From contig NC_062220.1 of NCBI RefSeq assembly GCF_902686445.1, forward strand, positions 112,516,643 through 112,580,642: a DNA stretch of 64,000 nt, in the 5' to 3' direction. The position numbers and the translations under genes are program-made. Numbering within the stretch: position 1 is the stretch's first letter; each line of letters starts with the position of its first letter. The stretch comes from Sciurus carolinensis. Taxonomy: Eukaryota > Chordata > Mammalia > Rodentia > Sciuridae. Below the pieces are notes generated by a model. It had not been told where the DNA came from. It was given only the letters and a program-made list of their open reading frames with translations, and did not search any database. Shown piece by piece: positions 46,259 to 58,352 of this stretch.

Positions 46259-46964
46259 TGTCCACTTGCAGGAGGATAATTGTTCCCCTTTACCACATGT
46301 GAAAGATTACACAGAGTTCCTGCCACACCAAGGGGCAAGAAACTAGTGATTCCAAGAGCCCAAGAATGACCCTGATTTAAAAAATAATCTACCTTGGCCC
46401 TAAATGCATGTAAACAAAGTGCAATTCAACTGCAACCCATCCTTAGGACCCAATGACTAAGGACTAAATGGAATTTCAGTAATTGTCAGATTTGATGGTG
46501 AAGCCAAAGTGCTACTGCACAGATGACCCCCACCCACCACCAATACCATCACAAGTGCCTGATCTGCTTTGATTCTGTGCAAATCTATGACAATGCATGA
46601 AAGAGCCCCAGGGGAGGGTGGAGGTGAGAGAAAAGGAAGGCAGGGAGGGAAGGAGGACAGACTGCTAAGTACAAAGAAAGTAAAGTAAACATCAACATTA
46701 GAATCTAGTTGGTGGTATGTAAATGTTCAATGTAAATTTTTTAAAATTTTCCTTGTGTATAAACATTCTCATACTAAAATGTTAGAGGAAACTGTATTTC
46801 TATGTAATAACAAAGAAAAAATTTAACAAGAAATAATTTACAAAACTATTGAAAAATACTAAATACTACGAAGAATGAAAGACTTTAAAACATTACTGTT
46901 TGTCATAAAATTTAAAAAGCACATGAATAAATGTGCATATTCATGATCTTGAAGGTGCATCACA
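46259..46964. other. No recognised feature
   Basis: Contains a short purine-rich GGAAGG/GGGAGG patch at 46610-46670. No repeat family or exon recognised. Confidence 0.3.
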
Positions 46965-47195
46965 CTGTGTATGAGTAGACTCTGAAATTAAGTCACCTGG
47001 GTTCAATTTAAAGCCATAAAACCTATTAAGTCTTAGAATTTACTAAGGTTTTTACTTGGTAAGGTAACAAGCTTCTCTAAGTCCCTCTTCTGTATAATGC
47101 ACATAAAAATAATAACTGTATCATAGGGCTGTCATGAGGATTAAATTAGGTAAAAATTGTAAATTGTTCTTCTCACTGTCTGGTTCATGATTAGA
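46965..47195 (+). mobile_element. MIR SINE
   Basis: Nearly full-length MIR: 'AGTAGACTCTGAAATTAAGT', 'CACCTGGGTTCAATTTAAAG', core region 'AACAAGCTTCTCTAAGTCCC' and 'CATAGGGCTGTCATGAGGAT'. Confidence 0.8.
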
Positions 47196-48699
47196 GCAGT
47201 TGTTACATTAAAATTACAAATGAAACTGATCCATAAATAATGGAGGTGTTTGCTTGATGCTTTTGAGTTGTAAACATATGGCCAAAAAGATATAGGATTT
47301 TAATTAAATAAAACTGTTCAAAATGTCAAGTCTATAGATTGTCAAAACTGTTTCTTTAAATATGCTCGAATGTCAAGTTCTGGAATGGAGTAAATTAAAC
47401 ACTGGTTTGGCAGTCTTTGCCTGCCAATTCTAAGATGCCAAGTTTCAGACCAGCACCTATACTCCCAGAAACATTGTAACACCGACCTTGTATAAAGTAC
47501 TTTCATGATTATTCATCTATAACCTTGATTTAGTCAATTTCTTCTTTAGGGAGTGAAGGGTTTGACATTGAATAGCTAATGTAGGGAGTACAGAAGAAAA
47601 ATCAAGTTCATAAGAAGTTTGTATTTTGTATTGCTTGAGATTACTTTAATTCCAGTGGAACATCCCATTTCAAAGTATTGCAACAATCCAGGTGATTGCA
47701 CACCTGAACGTGTCCTTAGAATGTGCCAAGAGGTGCCAACTATTCCAGCTATGTCTCCGTAGCACAGCACATGTATCTTAGCAAACAAGATGCAAAACAG
47801 CCCATGATTCCATTGCTTAAACATATTGAGGCACATTATGCTGTAAGGTCTTCATCCTCCATCCCAGGTCACAGGGTCAATGTCTGTAAGTAAGGATTTT
47901 TGGAACTGCAAATTTAAAAAATGAATAAATGAATGAGTGTTTTAGAGACAGTGGACAGAGTAATAGTTGGGTCTATTCATGAATAGGTCAATGATTTCCA
48001 AAAGTTTAAATGCACCCAAGAGATGTGACACTGTGGACCTCTGTGGCCTCATTAGCCAAAGAATTTGAATGGAAATGAAAGAGAAAGGAATAGTTGCAAT
48101 ATTTGATATCTGGTAGGTTTTTGCAACCCTTAAAAGGGAGGTTCATCTGAACTCTCTTAGGCTTAAATCATGTTTCTACACACACACACACAAAAAAAAA
48201 AAAGAATATAGGAGAACCTTATACAGGAAATAACTTGAAAAAAAAAAAAAGCATAGTTCCAATGAGAAACAGAGTGCAAACCAAGACCTAGTACCTGGAC
48301 AATCACATAACCAGGCCACATCTGGTGATAGAGAAAAAGAAAGCCAGTGCGGTGCTCCTGCAAACACAACCCAACCCTATTCCCAGGTTTGTGGTCAAAC
48401 ACTTTGTGTAGTCTACTTTGTGTACTACGAGATATTGATGAAGCCCAGGTGTATATATTGCAGGCTCAGAAGGACTGAGACTACAGTTTGCTATTTGGGG
48501 TTTCAATATCATCAATACCAATAATGAGGGATTAAAATATTTCATGTTAAGTTTGTAACATTTAATAACATTAACAAATTTTGAAAAACTAATGTTTGCT
48601 TACTTTTTAATTTAAATCAATGCTGAAAACCCAAAATGCCAAACTATTTCCATTTTTATATTGCAATAAAAAAGAATATATCTTCTCCAGAGTTATAAT
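47196..48699. other. No recognised gene
   Basis: Unassigned sequence with a (CA)n plus A-run at 48178-48203. No exon seen. Confidence 0.3.
48178..48203 (+). repeat. (CA)n microsatellite with A run
   Basis: About seven CA units then about 11 A. Confidence 0.9.
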
Positions 48700-49417
48700 A
48701 CTTTTTATTGGTTCTTTTTAGAGATGACAGCAGAATCCATTTTGATATAATTAAACAAGCATGGAATATATCTTCTTCTAGTTAGGATTCCATTCTTACG
48801 GATATATGTGATGGTGGGATTCACTGTGTTGTTTTTACATGGGAAAATTATGTGAGATTAATTCCTCTCTCTTTCCTTTTCCTAAATCCCTTCCTTCCCT
48901 CCATTGTCTAATCTACTGATCTTCTATTCTTTCCCTCACCCCACTCCTTATTGTGGGTTAGCTTTTACATAACAAAGAAAACATTCAACCTTTGGCTTTT
49001 GAGAACAGGCTTATTTCACTTGGCATGGTAGTCTCCAGATTCATCCATTTGCTAAAAAATGTCATAAAGTCATTATTCTTAATGGCTGAGTAACACTCAT
49101 ATACACATACCACATTTTATTTATCCTTTCATCTGTTGAATGGCATCTAGTTTAGTTCCATAGCTTAGCTATTGTGAATTGAACTGCTATAAAGAACTCA
49201 AAAAACTGAACCAAAAAACAAAAACAAAAAAAAAAAAAAACCCACAAATAATCCAATCAATAAATGGGTAAAAAAACTGAACAGACACTTCACAGAAGAA
49301 GAAATAGGAATGTTCAACAGATATATGAAAACTGTTCAACACAACTAGAGAAATGCAAATTATAAGTGCACTGAGATTTCATCTCACTCCAGTCAGAATG
49401 GCAATTAAGAATACAGG
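48700..49417 (-). mobile_element. 5'-truncated, 5'-inverted (twin-primed) L1
   Basis: 48700-49190 is an L1 3' UTR plus ORF2 3' end on the minus strand ('TTAATGGCTGAGTAACACTC'). From 49191 the sequence flips to plus-strand ORF2 ('GAACTCAAAAAACTGAACC', 'CACTTCACAGAAGAAGAAAT', 'CATCTCACTCCAGTCAGAAT'). GTTATAAT at 48692-48699 and 49418-49425 is the probable target duplication. An inverted 5' end is the known mark of twin priming. Its 3' UTR type differs from the young copies and matches 59313-60022. Confidence 0.8.
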
Positions 49418-49425
49418 GTTATAAT

Positions 49426-50159
49426 CTTGATATGGAAATAGGCATATATAATTAGCTATATATTTTGCTTTTGTGTTCATGATAACACCAAGCATCTTAT
49501 GCTACACATACTCCACAATTATTATTTAAATTTTGTGTTCTATAATTTATTTTAATTTTTATTTTATTATAGAATAAGGAAAATGAGGCCAATATTTTGC
49601 TAGTATATATAAACACTAAAATAATCATCATTTTACCTTTAGATAGAATTCTTAGTTTGAATATCCAGAAGCGACATTCTGGTCAAAGCCAATTTTACTT
49701 GTCAGGATGTAAGCCTCACTGTTGTTTTCTCCTGATAGGTGCTACCAAACTAACTCCAAGAATATTGTATTAATTTATATTATGCATGTTATGAATGAGG
49801 GCATCAATTCACCCCTAATCTTATTGATCTTTTAAATATAATTTTGTTCATACATAACAATATTTATTATTTGATAGCTATATTATGTATTGAAAAATCT
49901 TTCTAATAAGGTAAATTTCCCTACTTTAAACTTGAAGATCTCATTTGATGTTCTTTCATTTGAATAACAAATACATATTCCCATATAAGATGAAAATATT
50001 TAATTGATGTATTTTTTACTGGTGATCAGCACTTTTTCTGTTAAATTACTTTTAATAGTCCCATGGTTTGTGAGTCATTCACAGATCTTACATCTCATAG
50101 CACCCACACTCCCACATTTGAACAGTCCTTAAAATTCCACCTCATGTACAACTGCCAGA
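49426..50159. other. Mostly unassigned; possible ancient LINE, minus strand
   Basis: 'TGCTACCAAACTAACTCCAA' and 'ATTTTTTACTGGTGATCAGC' hint at an old L1/HAL1-type 3' region in reverse. Evidence is weak. Confidence 0.25.
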
Positions 50160-50276
50160 ATGGGACCCTAATTAGAATAAGTTATACTCCACGTATATAT
50201 AATATGTCAAAATACACTCTACCATCATGGATATCGAAAAAGAACAAAATTTTAAAAGCAAAAAGGAACTAGATAT
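50160..50276 (+). mobile_element. L1 3' UTR tip
   Basis: 'ATGTCAAAATACACTCTACC' and 'GAAAAAGAACAAAATTTTAA' match the last part of the L1 3' UTR at about 11505-11550. Confidence 0.5.
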
Positions 50277-50437
50277 CATTAATGGGGAAAAAAAAAAAAA
50301 CTAGCAACAGCATGTTCTCATATCTGTGGAATCTTAGAAAGTTGAACTTTCAAGTAGAGAGTAGATGGTGGTTGCCAGGGGCTGGATCCAGGAGGGTTCG
50401 AGACATGTTTCCCAAAGGATACAAAATTTTAGTTAGG
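50277..50437 (+). mobile_element. Ancient L1 3' region, left of insertion
   Basis: 'GTAGAGAGTAGATGGTGGTT' and 'GCCAGGGGCTGGATCCAGGA' match the conserved 3' region of old L1M elements. It continues at 56751 after the full-length L1. Confidence 0.65.
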
Positions 50438-50451
50438 AGAAATAAGCTCAA

Positions 50452-51606
50452 TCACCGGTTGGTCGCAGTCGCAGAGCAAGCTGGAGGGTGAGTCACGTCG
50501 CCTGCACTGCGGAAGTAGCAAGCGGGCACCCAACCCTCCTGCCTTGCCAAGCTAGGCTGCCAGCAGCCAGCCCAACCACCAGGCCAAGCACAGATGCCTT
50601 CACTGAACGACCCCGCCTGACCACCACGCAAAGGTCTGTTGCCATTACAGAGCAAGCGGGCAGACAAACCAACCTGCCTGCATTGCGGAGCTAGCCAGAG
50701 GCTTCTTTATAGGCTGGTGCAGGCATTTCGAATTATTCCTGAGGGCGTGGCCATCATCATTGGAAGGGCAGCTCCCTTCCTGAGACACCTATAGGAAGCT
50801 AGAGCTCCTTTGAGAGAACCCAGGAGCTGAGGAGGTATTGAGAGACTGGGGACCAACTCACAGCCACCGGGTGAGTCTCTCCCACTGGTGAGGCTCCCTG
50901 GATGGGGCAGTGGTCCCAAAACGCAGGGAACTTCATGGAGTAGAGTGGCCCGGTGAGACTCTCCCCTGCTGGAGCCAAGAACCCAGTCAACCGGGAGCAT
51001 TGCAGAGGAGGGCCGCACAGTGAGAGGTTTCCACGCAGAGTGATGGTCCGAGGCCCAGGCAGTAGCTCCAGTCCTCAGGGAACATAGCAGAGGAGGGCTG
51101 CTCAGAGAGGGAGTCCCTCACAGGGACAGGCTCCCCAGCCCAGGCGGTAGATCAAGACCCCTGGAAACATCACAGAGGAGGGCTTCCCAGTCCAGGTGGT
51201 AGTTCTGAACCAAAGGGAACTGCTCAGAGGAGAGCTGCCCAGCGAAACTTCCCCACTGGGTGAGTCCTCCCCACTGGGCGAGGTTTTCCCACCAGGGCAG
51301 TAGAACCAGAGACAAAGGCCCAGATCAGATGTGCCCCAGTCTGCAGTCTAGTCCCCCTTTGGCTGACTATCAGTCAACAAGTGGAGGAGCCTTTGCCCAC
51401 TGACAGGGAATATACCCCACCTGAAGGCCACCACCTCTAGAAGGGCAACTTCCTAGTGGAGCACACATTATCAAGTTCCTCCAAGACTTCAGACTACTGA
51501 AGGCTAAGACGTGAGTTATTGGAAATATACAGAGACAATATTAGTCAATAGAGGAAATCTTCATTATCCCAGAGTTTCTCTAGTAGAGGGGTAGATACTG
51601 AGCAAT
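50452..51606 (+). promoter_or_regulatory. L1 5' UTR/promoter region
   Basis: Distal block 50460-50705 has subrepeats sharing 'AGCAAGCGGGCA' and 'CCTGC(A/C)(T/C)TG' with '(A/G)GCTAG'. Central block has 'CAGAGGAGGGC'-like anchors at about 51003, 51089 and 51172, and a variant at 51225. The ORF1-proximal part is shared with the minus-strand copy. Promoter role inferred from the family. Open frames here are not genes. Confidence 0.85.
50456..50705 (+). repeat. Distal 5' UTR subrepeats of the plus-strand L1
   Basis: Related subunits start at about 50473, 50517 and 50649, each opening 'AGCAAGC(G/T)GG' and closing with a '(A/G)GCTAG' or 'AGTAGC' variant. The 50473 and 50649 units are 176 bp apart. 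No resemblance to the CTCCTC-type monomers of the other copy. Confidence 0.6.
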
Positions 51607-52634
51607 ATGAGAAAACAAGGAAAGAAAATGTCCCAAACAAACCTAGATGGTATAGCAATAAAATCCAATGACAGCATGGCAGAAGAAATGTCAGAAAGGG
51701 AGTTCAGAATGTACATAATCAAAACGATCAGAGAAGCAAATGAGGAGATGAAAGAGCAAATGCAGGCATTAAAGGAGGAGATGAAAGAGCAAATGCAGAC
51801 ATTGAATGATTGCACCAATCGACATTTAAAAGAGCAAATACAGGAAGCAAAAGATCATTTCAATAAAGAGTTAGAGATATTGAAAAAAAACAAACAAACA
51901 GAAATCCTTGAAATGAAGGAAACAATAAACCAAATTAAAAACTTCATAGAAAGCATAACCAATAGGATAGAACACCTGGAAGACAAAATATTTAATCTTT
52001 AAAACAAAGTTGACTAAACAGAGAAGATGGTAAGAAATCATGAACAGAATCTACAAGAATTATAGGATATCATGAAAAGGCCAAATTTAAGAATTATTGG
52101 GATTGAGGAAGGCTTAGAGAAACAAACCAAAGGAATGAACAATCTATTCAATAAAATAGTATTAGAAAATTTCCCAAATCTGAGGAATGAAATGGAAAAT
52201 CAAGTCCAAGAGGCTTATAGGACTCCAAATACACAAAATTACAACAGACCCACACCAAGGCACTTTATTATGAAAATACCTAACATACAAAATAAAGACA
52301 GAATCTTAAAGGCTGTGAGAGAAAGAATCAAATTACATTCAGGGGGAAACCAATACGGATATCAGCAGATTTTTCAATCCAGACCCTAAAAGCTAGAAGG
52401 GCCTGGAACAACATTTATCAAGCCCTGAAAGAAAATGGATGCCAACCAAGAATCTTATACCCAGCAAAATTTACCTTCATATTTGACGACGAAATAAAAT
52501 CCTTCCATGATAAACAAAAACTAAAAGAATTTACAAAAAGAAAGCCAGCATTACAGAACATTCTCAGCAAAATATTCCATGAGGAAGAGATGAAAAACAA
52601 CAATGTAAATCAGCAAAGGGAGGAGCTACCTTAA
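51607..52634 (+). pseudogene. L1 ORF1 (RNA-binding chaperone), inactivated
   Basis: Same protein family as the minus-strand ORF1. Starts 'MRKQGKKMSQTNLD'. The coiled-coil part carries a local 'ALKEEMKEQMQ' duplication that the other copy lacks (about 51754-51795). Then come the RRM region ('PNLRIIGIEEG') and the C-terminal domain. Lesions compared with the other copy: GAA to TAA near 52000, CAA to TAA near 52014, TGG to TAG near 52064, and a one-base deletion near 52325 that shifts the frame. Confidence 0.92.
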
Positions 52635-52687
52635 GGAACAGCCAAATAAAGAGGAAATCAAGTTGCATCAAAAAAACAAAAACAAAA

Positions 52688-55600
52688 ATGAGCCAAATGA
52701 CCGGGAATACAAATCATATCTTGATAATAACCCTGAATGTTAAAGGTCAGAACTCATCAATCAAAAGACATAGGCTGGCAGATTGGATTAAAAAGAAAGA
52801 TCCAACAATTTGCTTCCTGCAAGCGACTCATCTCATAGAAAGAGATTCCCACAGACTAAAGGTGAAAGGATGGGAAAAAACATGCCATGCACATGGACAC
52901 AGCAAAAAAGCTGGAGTATCCATCCTCATATCAGATAATGTAGACTTCAAGCCAAAGTTAGTCAGAAGGGATAAAGAAGGACATTTCATACTGCTTAAAG
53001 GAAGCATAAATCAGCAAGACATAACAATCATAAATATCTATGCCCCAAACAGTGGCTCGTCCATGTAGGTCAAACAAATCCTTCTCAATTCCAGAAATCA
53101 AATAGACTACAACACAATAATACTAGGTGATTTTAACACACCTCTCTCACCACTGGACAGATCCTCCAAACAAAAATTGAACCAAGAAACCATAGATCTC
53201 AATAACACCATCGAAAATTTAGCCTTAACAGACATATATAGAATATTCCATCCATCAGTGAGCAAATGCACTTTCTTCTCAGCAGCACATGGATCCTTCT
53301 CTAAAATAGACTATATTCTATGCCACAAAGCTAATGATAGCAAATACAAGAAAATAGAGATACTACCTTGTATTCTATCAGATCATAATGGATTGAAATT
53401 AGAAATAAATGACAAAGTAAAAACCCGAAACTACTCAAACACTTGGAGATTAAATTATATGCTATTGTATGATGAATGGATAACACAAGACATCAGGAAG
53501 GAAATTTAAAAATTCTTAGAGGTAAATGAGAACAAAGAAACATCATACCACAATCTCTGGGACACTATGAAAGCAGTACTTAGAGGAAAATTTATTCCAT
53601 GGACTATATTCAATAAAAGAAGAAAAAATCAACAAATTAATGACCTAAAACTGCAGTTCAAAGTCCTAGAAAAGGAAGAATGGAGCAACACCAGAAGTAG
53701 TAGAAGACAGGAAATAGTTAAAATCAGAGCTGAAATCAATGACATTGAAACAAAAGAAACAATCAAAAAAATTAACAAAATAAATATTTGGTTCTTTGAA
53801 AAAATAAACAAAATTGATAAACCCTTAGCCACACTAACAAAGAGAAAGAAAGAGAAAACCCAAATTACTAAAATTTGGATTGAACAAGGAAATATCACAA
53901 GAGATGCGAGTGAAATACAAAACATAATTAGAAGCTATTTTGAAAATCTCTACTCCAACAAAATAGAAAATCTCAAAGACATCAACAGGTTTATAGAGAC
54001 ATATGAATTACCTAAACTGAATCAGGAGGACATACATAATTTAAATAGATCAATTTCAAGTAATGAAATAGAAGAAGTCATCAATAGTCTACCAACAAAG
54101 AAAAATCCAGGACCAGATGGGTTCTCAGTCGAGTTCTACAAAACCTTTAAAGAAGAGCTCATTCCAATACTTCTCAAAGTATTTCATGAAATAGAAGAGG
54201 AGGGAACCCTCCCAAACTCATTCTATGAAGCCAATATCACCCTGATACCTAAACCAGACAGAGACACATCGAGAAAAGAAAATTTCAGACCAATATCCTT
54301 AATGAACATCGACGTAAAAATTCTCAACAAAATTTTAGCAAATCGCATACAAAAACATATTAAAAAGATAGTGCACCACGATCAAGTGGGTTTTATCCCA
54401 GGGATGCAAGGATGGTTCAAACTTCAGAAATCAATAAATGTAATTCACCATATCAACAGACTTAAAGTCAAGAATCACATGATTATTTCAATAGATGCAG
54501 AAAAAGCATTTGATAAAATACAGCATCCCTTCATGCTCAAAACACTAGAAAAAATGGGGATAGTGGGAACATTCCTTAACATTGTAAAGGCCATCTATGC
54601 TAATCCCATGGCCAATATCATTCTAAATGGTGAAAAACTGAAGCATTTCCCCTAAAAACTGGAATAAGGTAGGGATGTCCTCTTTCACCACTTCTATTCA
54701 ACATTGTCCTTGAAACTCTAGCCAGAGCAATTAGACAAACCAAAGAAATTAAAGGGATACAAATAGGAAAAGAAGAACTCAAACTATCTCTGTTCACTGA
54801 TGACATGATTATATATTTAGAGGAACCCAGAAATTCCACCAGAAAACTTTTAGAACTCATAAGTGAATTCAGTAAAGTAGCAGGATATAAGATCAATGCT
54901 CATGAATCCAATGCAGTTTTATACATCAGTGATGAATCTTCAGAAAGAGAAGTTAGGAAAACTACCCCATTCACAATAGCCTCGAAAAAAATAAAATACT
55001 TGGGAATCAATCTCACAAAAGAGGTGAAAGACCTCTACAATGAGAACTACAGAACACTAAAGAAAGAAATTAAAGAAAACCTTAGAAGATGGAAAGATCT
55101 CCCATATTCTTGGATAGGCAGAACTAATACTGTCAAAATGGCCATACTACCAAAAGTGCTATAAAGATTCAGTGCAATTCCAATTAAAATCCCAATGATG
55201 TGTCTCACAGAAATAGAGCAAGCAATTATGAAATTCATATGGAAGAATAAAAAACCCAGAATAGCCAAAGCAATCCTTAGCAGAAAGAGTGAAGCAGGGG
55301 GTATCGCAATAACAGACCTTCAACTATACTACAGAGCAATCGTAACAAAAATCAGCATGGTATTGGCACCAAAATAGACATGGACATCAATGGTACAGAA
55401 TAGAGGACATTGACACAAACCCAAATAAATACAATTTTCTCATACTAGACAAGGGGCCAAAAATATGCAATGGAGAAAAGATAGCCTCTTCAACAAATGG
55501 TGCTGGGAAAACTGGATATCCATATGCAACAGAATGAAATTAAACCCCTATCTCTCACCCTGCACAAAAATCAACTCAAAATGGATCAAGGACTTTGGAA

Positions 55601-56513
55601 TCAGACCAGAGACCCTACATCTTATAGAAGAAAAAGTAGGTCCAAATCTTCAACATGTTGGTTTAGGATCAGACTTCCTTAACAGGACTCTCATTGCACA
55701 AGAAATAAAAGCAAGAATCAATAACTGGGATAGATTCAAACCAAAAAGCTTTCTCTCAGCAAAGGCAACTATCAGCAATGTGAAGAGAGAGCCTACAGAG
55801 TGGGAGAAAATCTTTGCCACTCATACTTCAGATACAGCACTAATTTCCAGAATCTATAAGGAACTCAGAAAACTCTACACCAAGAATACAAATAACCCAA
55901 TCAACAAATGGTCTAAGGAAATGAACAGATACTTCACTGAAGAAGATCTACAAGCAATCGACAAATATATGAAAAAATGTTCAACATCTTTAGTAATTAG
56001 AGAAATGCAAATCAAAACTACACTAAGATTCCATCTCACCCCAATCAGAATAGCGATTATCAAGAATACTAGCAACAATAGGTGTTGGCGAGGATGTGGG
56101 TACAAAGGTACACTCATACATTGCCGGTGGGGATGTAAATTAGTGCAGCCACTCTGGAAAGCAGTGTGGAGATTCCTTAGAAAGCTTTGAATGGAACCAC
56201 CATTTGACCCAGCTATCCCACTCCTTGGCCTATACCCAAAGGACTTAAAATCAGCATACTACAGAGATACAGACACAACAATGTTCATAGCTGTTCAATT
56301 CACAATATCCAGATTGTGGAGCAATCTAGATGTCCTTCAATTGATGAATGGATAAAGAAACTGTGATATATATATATATATACAATGGAATATTACTCAT
56401 CCATAAAAAAGAATAAAATTATGGCTTTTGCAGGCAAATGGATGAAACTGGAGAATATCATGCTAAGTGAGATAAGCCAATCTCAAAAAACCAAAGGACG
56501 AATGATCACGTAA
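52688..56513 (+). pseudogene. L1 ORF2 (endonuclease-reverse transcriptase), inactivated
   Basis: Full ORF2 span. The endonuclease box that reads QETH in the other copy is QATH here (near 52827), losing the catalytic glutamate known for L1 endonucleases. 'GDFNTPLSP' and 'SDHNGLKLE' remain. The RT metal box FADD is FTDD (near 54797). Stops: TAG at about 53066-53068, TAA at 53507-53509, TAA at 55162-55164 (shared with the other copy), a stop ending at 55377 and TGA at 56188-56190. Frameshift: one A is missing near 54640. The cysteine motif 'CWRGCGYKGTLIHCRWGC' is kept near 56083-56136. A (TA)n expansion near 56367 probably shifts the last codons. Confidence 0.93.
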
Positions 56514-56736
56514 TGGGGAGTGGGAGGGAGGCAAGAATAGAGGAAGGAGGGACTGTATAGAAGGATAAGAGGGGTGATAGGGTTAAAAAGAAAAAAAAAT
56601 AACAGAATAAATCAAAAACTATTACCCTAGGTAAATGTATGATTACACAAATGGTATGTCTCTACTTCATGTACAGAGAAACAAGATGTATCCCATTTGT
56701 TTACAATAAATGAATTTTAAAAAATAAAATAAAAAA
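56514..56736 (+). other. L1 3' UTR and A-rich tail
   Basis: Includes the short G-rich block (56514-56530), 'GATTACACAAATGGTATGTC' and a tail of A with AAATAAA-type units. No telomere-like expansion. Confidence 0.85.
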
Positions 56737-56750
56737 AGAAAGAAGCTCAA

Positions 56751-56881
56751 GAGTTCTATCATACAACATCGTTACAGTTAATAGCAACATGCGGTAGTCC
56801 TGAAAATCACTATGGAACTACACGGTAACGGTTGTCGCTAAGGGTTGTTACCACAAAAAGTAAGCATGTGAAAAGCTTACC
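56751..56881 (+). mobile_element. Ancient L1 3' region, right of insertion
   Basis: 'GAGTTCTATCATACAACATC' and 'GTTACAGTTAATAGCAACAT' continue the L1M 3' region of 50277-50437. Confidence 0.6.
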
Positions 56882-57252
56882 TGGAACTATGGTTTGGATA
56901 AGTGTCCATGTGTTGAAGGCTTGGTCCCTACCCTGTGGTGTTCTTGAGAGGTGGAGGAACCTTAAGGAAGGTGGGCCTTGTGGGAGAGTTTAGGACATTA
57001 AGTGTGTGTCCTTGAAAGAACTACTGGGACCCTAGCCACCCCTCTTTCTTTTCTGCTTCCCAGCTCCCATGCTGTGAGCAGCTTTACTCCACCACACACT
57101 TCCTGCTGTGATGTTGTGCTGCCTTGTCACCGGCCCAAAAGCAAGAGGGCCAACTGATCATGGGCTGAGACCTCTAAAACTGTGAACCAAAATAACCCTT
57201 TCCTTCTTTCAAGATGATTATCTCAGGGATTTTTTTTGCAATGCTTACACAT
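56882..57252 (+). mobile_element. MaLR-type solo LTR
   Basis: 'TATGGTTTGGATAAGTGTCC', 'GAGGTGGAGGAACCTTAAGG', 'CTCCACCACACACTTCCTGC' and 'AAACTGTGAACCAAAATAAC' follow the MaLR order. Poly(A) signal changed to AATAAC. Confidence 0.75.
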
Positions 57253-58130
57253 TGAGTCATTCCACAATGTGTGTATATTTCAAAACATCCTGTTGCCCAT
57301 GATAAATATAATTTTTATTTTTCATTTAATAAATAATTTTAAAAAAACTCTTGGAGGAAAAGAAACTAGTGACAAATGATTAACATTACAAATCATTTGA
57401 GGAGGATCAATAAAATAAAATTGTGGCAAAACAATATGGACCTTTTCCTCCTGAGAAAGAAGAGTCTCTGAAGCAAAGTCATGAAGAACGGAGGCAGTCG
57501 GAACCCACAAAGTTTGCATTCGGGACAATGTGATGTGGTAAGCAAAAGGCTAGAGTCATGGGCACAGCAAAGGGTGGCCACAAAAACAAGCCTGGCCAGG
57601 AGACCTCCCAAGAGCTCTGACCCTTCCCAGCCTTCCATCTGCCATCCAAGAGGATTTGCTCAGCTTCAGCACCCTCTCTTCAGATGGCTGAGTGGGAGGT
57701 AGGGCAGGGAGGGGAAGTTTGAAATTCAAGTTTGTGCAAGAAGTCACTTTAAAAAACAGCTTGTTTTGGTCCTCTTTATGATAACTGTTTTATGTCTTCC
57801 AATTATTGCTTCCAAACTGGTGTGTTATTGGCCTAGTTGTATAAATTCAGTATGCATGTGAATTCCCCCCAAAACTAATCTCTAACAGGATCCTTTGTAA
57901 TCCTGCCTTAACATGAGAGTATGTCGTAAGTAGGCCTCATGCAAACTATCCAGACACAAAGTAAAGATAACATACCATGGGATATGTTACAAGACATATA
58001 AGTAGCTCCAGTAACTAAGAAGATATTGATGTTGAAAAATGCACGTGAAAAGATCGAATAAAAATTCGAGCTTTGACAATATCCTGTAATAGAGCTGCAT
58101 TTCTGAGAAAAAAAACTAAGGTTTTGGTCC
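57253..58130. other. No recognised feature
   Basis: Unassigned. The open frames near 57390-57750 show no domain. Confidence 0.3.
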
Positions 58131-58163
<33 letters not shown>

Positions 58164-58174
58164 GTGTGTGTGTG
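58131..58174 (+). repeat. (TG)n microsatellite
   Basis: About 21 TG units with one CG interruption, abutting the 3' end of a minus-strand SINE. Confidence 0.95.
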
Positions 58175-58352
58175 GTACTGGCGATTGAACCCAGACAGGC
58201 TCCATCACTGAGCTACATTCCAAGCCCTTTTTATTTTTTATTTTTGAGACAGGGTCTTGTTAAGTTGTCACATGTGTCCTACAACTTGCCATCCTCTTGC
58301 TTCAGCCTTCCAAGTTACTGGGATGACAGGCATGAGCCCCTCCACCCAGCAA
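58175..58352 (-). mobile_element. B1-dID dimeric SINE, minus strand
   Basis: Plus strand 'GGTACTGGCGATTGAACCCA', 'CACTGAGCTACATTCCAAGC', 'TTTGAGACAGGGTCTTGTTA' and 'TACTGGGATGACAGGCATGA'. The adjoining TG tract may derive from its tail. Confidence 0.88.

Larger units (their letters stand above)
50452..56736 (+). mobile_element. Full-length L1, plus strand
   Basis: About 6.29 kb: 5' UTR (50452-51606), ORF1 (51607-52634), spacer, ORF2 (52688 to about 56513), 3' UTR and A-tail. Target duplication: 50438-50451 and 56737-56750 are 14-bp repeats differing at one base (AGAAA[T/G]AAGCTCAA). Closely related to the copy at 36531-42909 in coding parts but with a different distal 5' UTR. Both ORFs are broken. 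Confidence 0.94.

Noticed and set aside
41000..57000. The two full-length L1s as a segmental duplication of one insertion
   Set aside because: They have different flanks, different target duplications and different distal 5' UTRs, so they are separate insertions.
57480..57720. Possible processed pseudogene (more GC-rich patch with open frames on both strands)
   Set aside because: No protein family recognised, no A-tail and no flanking duplication found.
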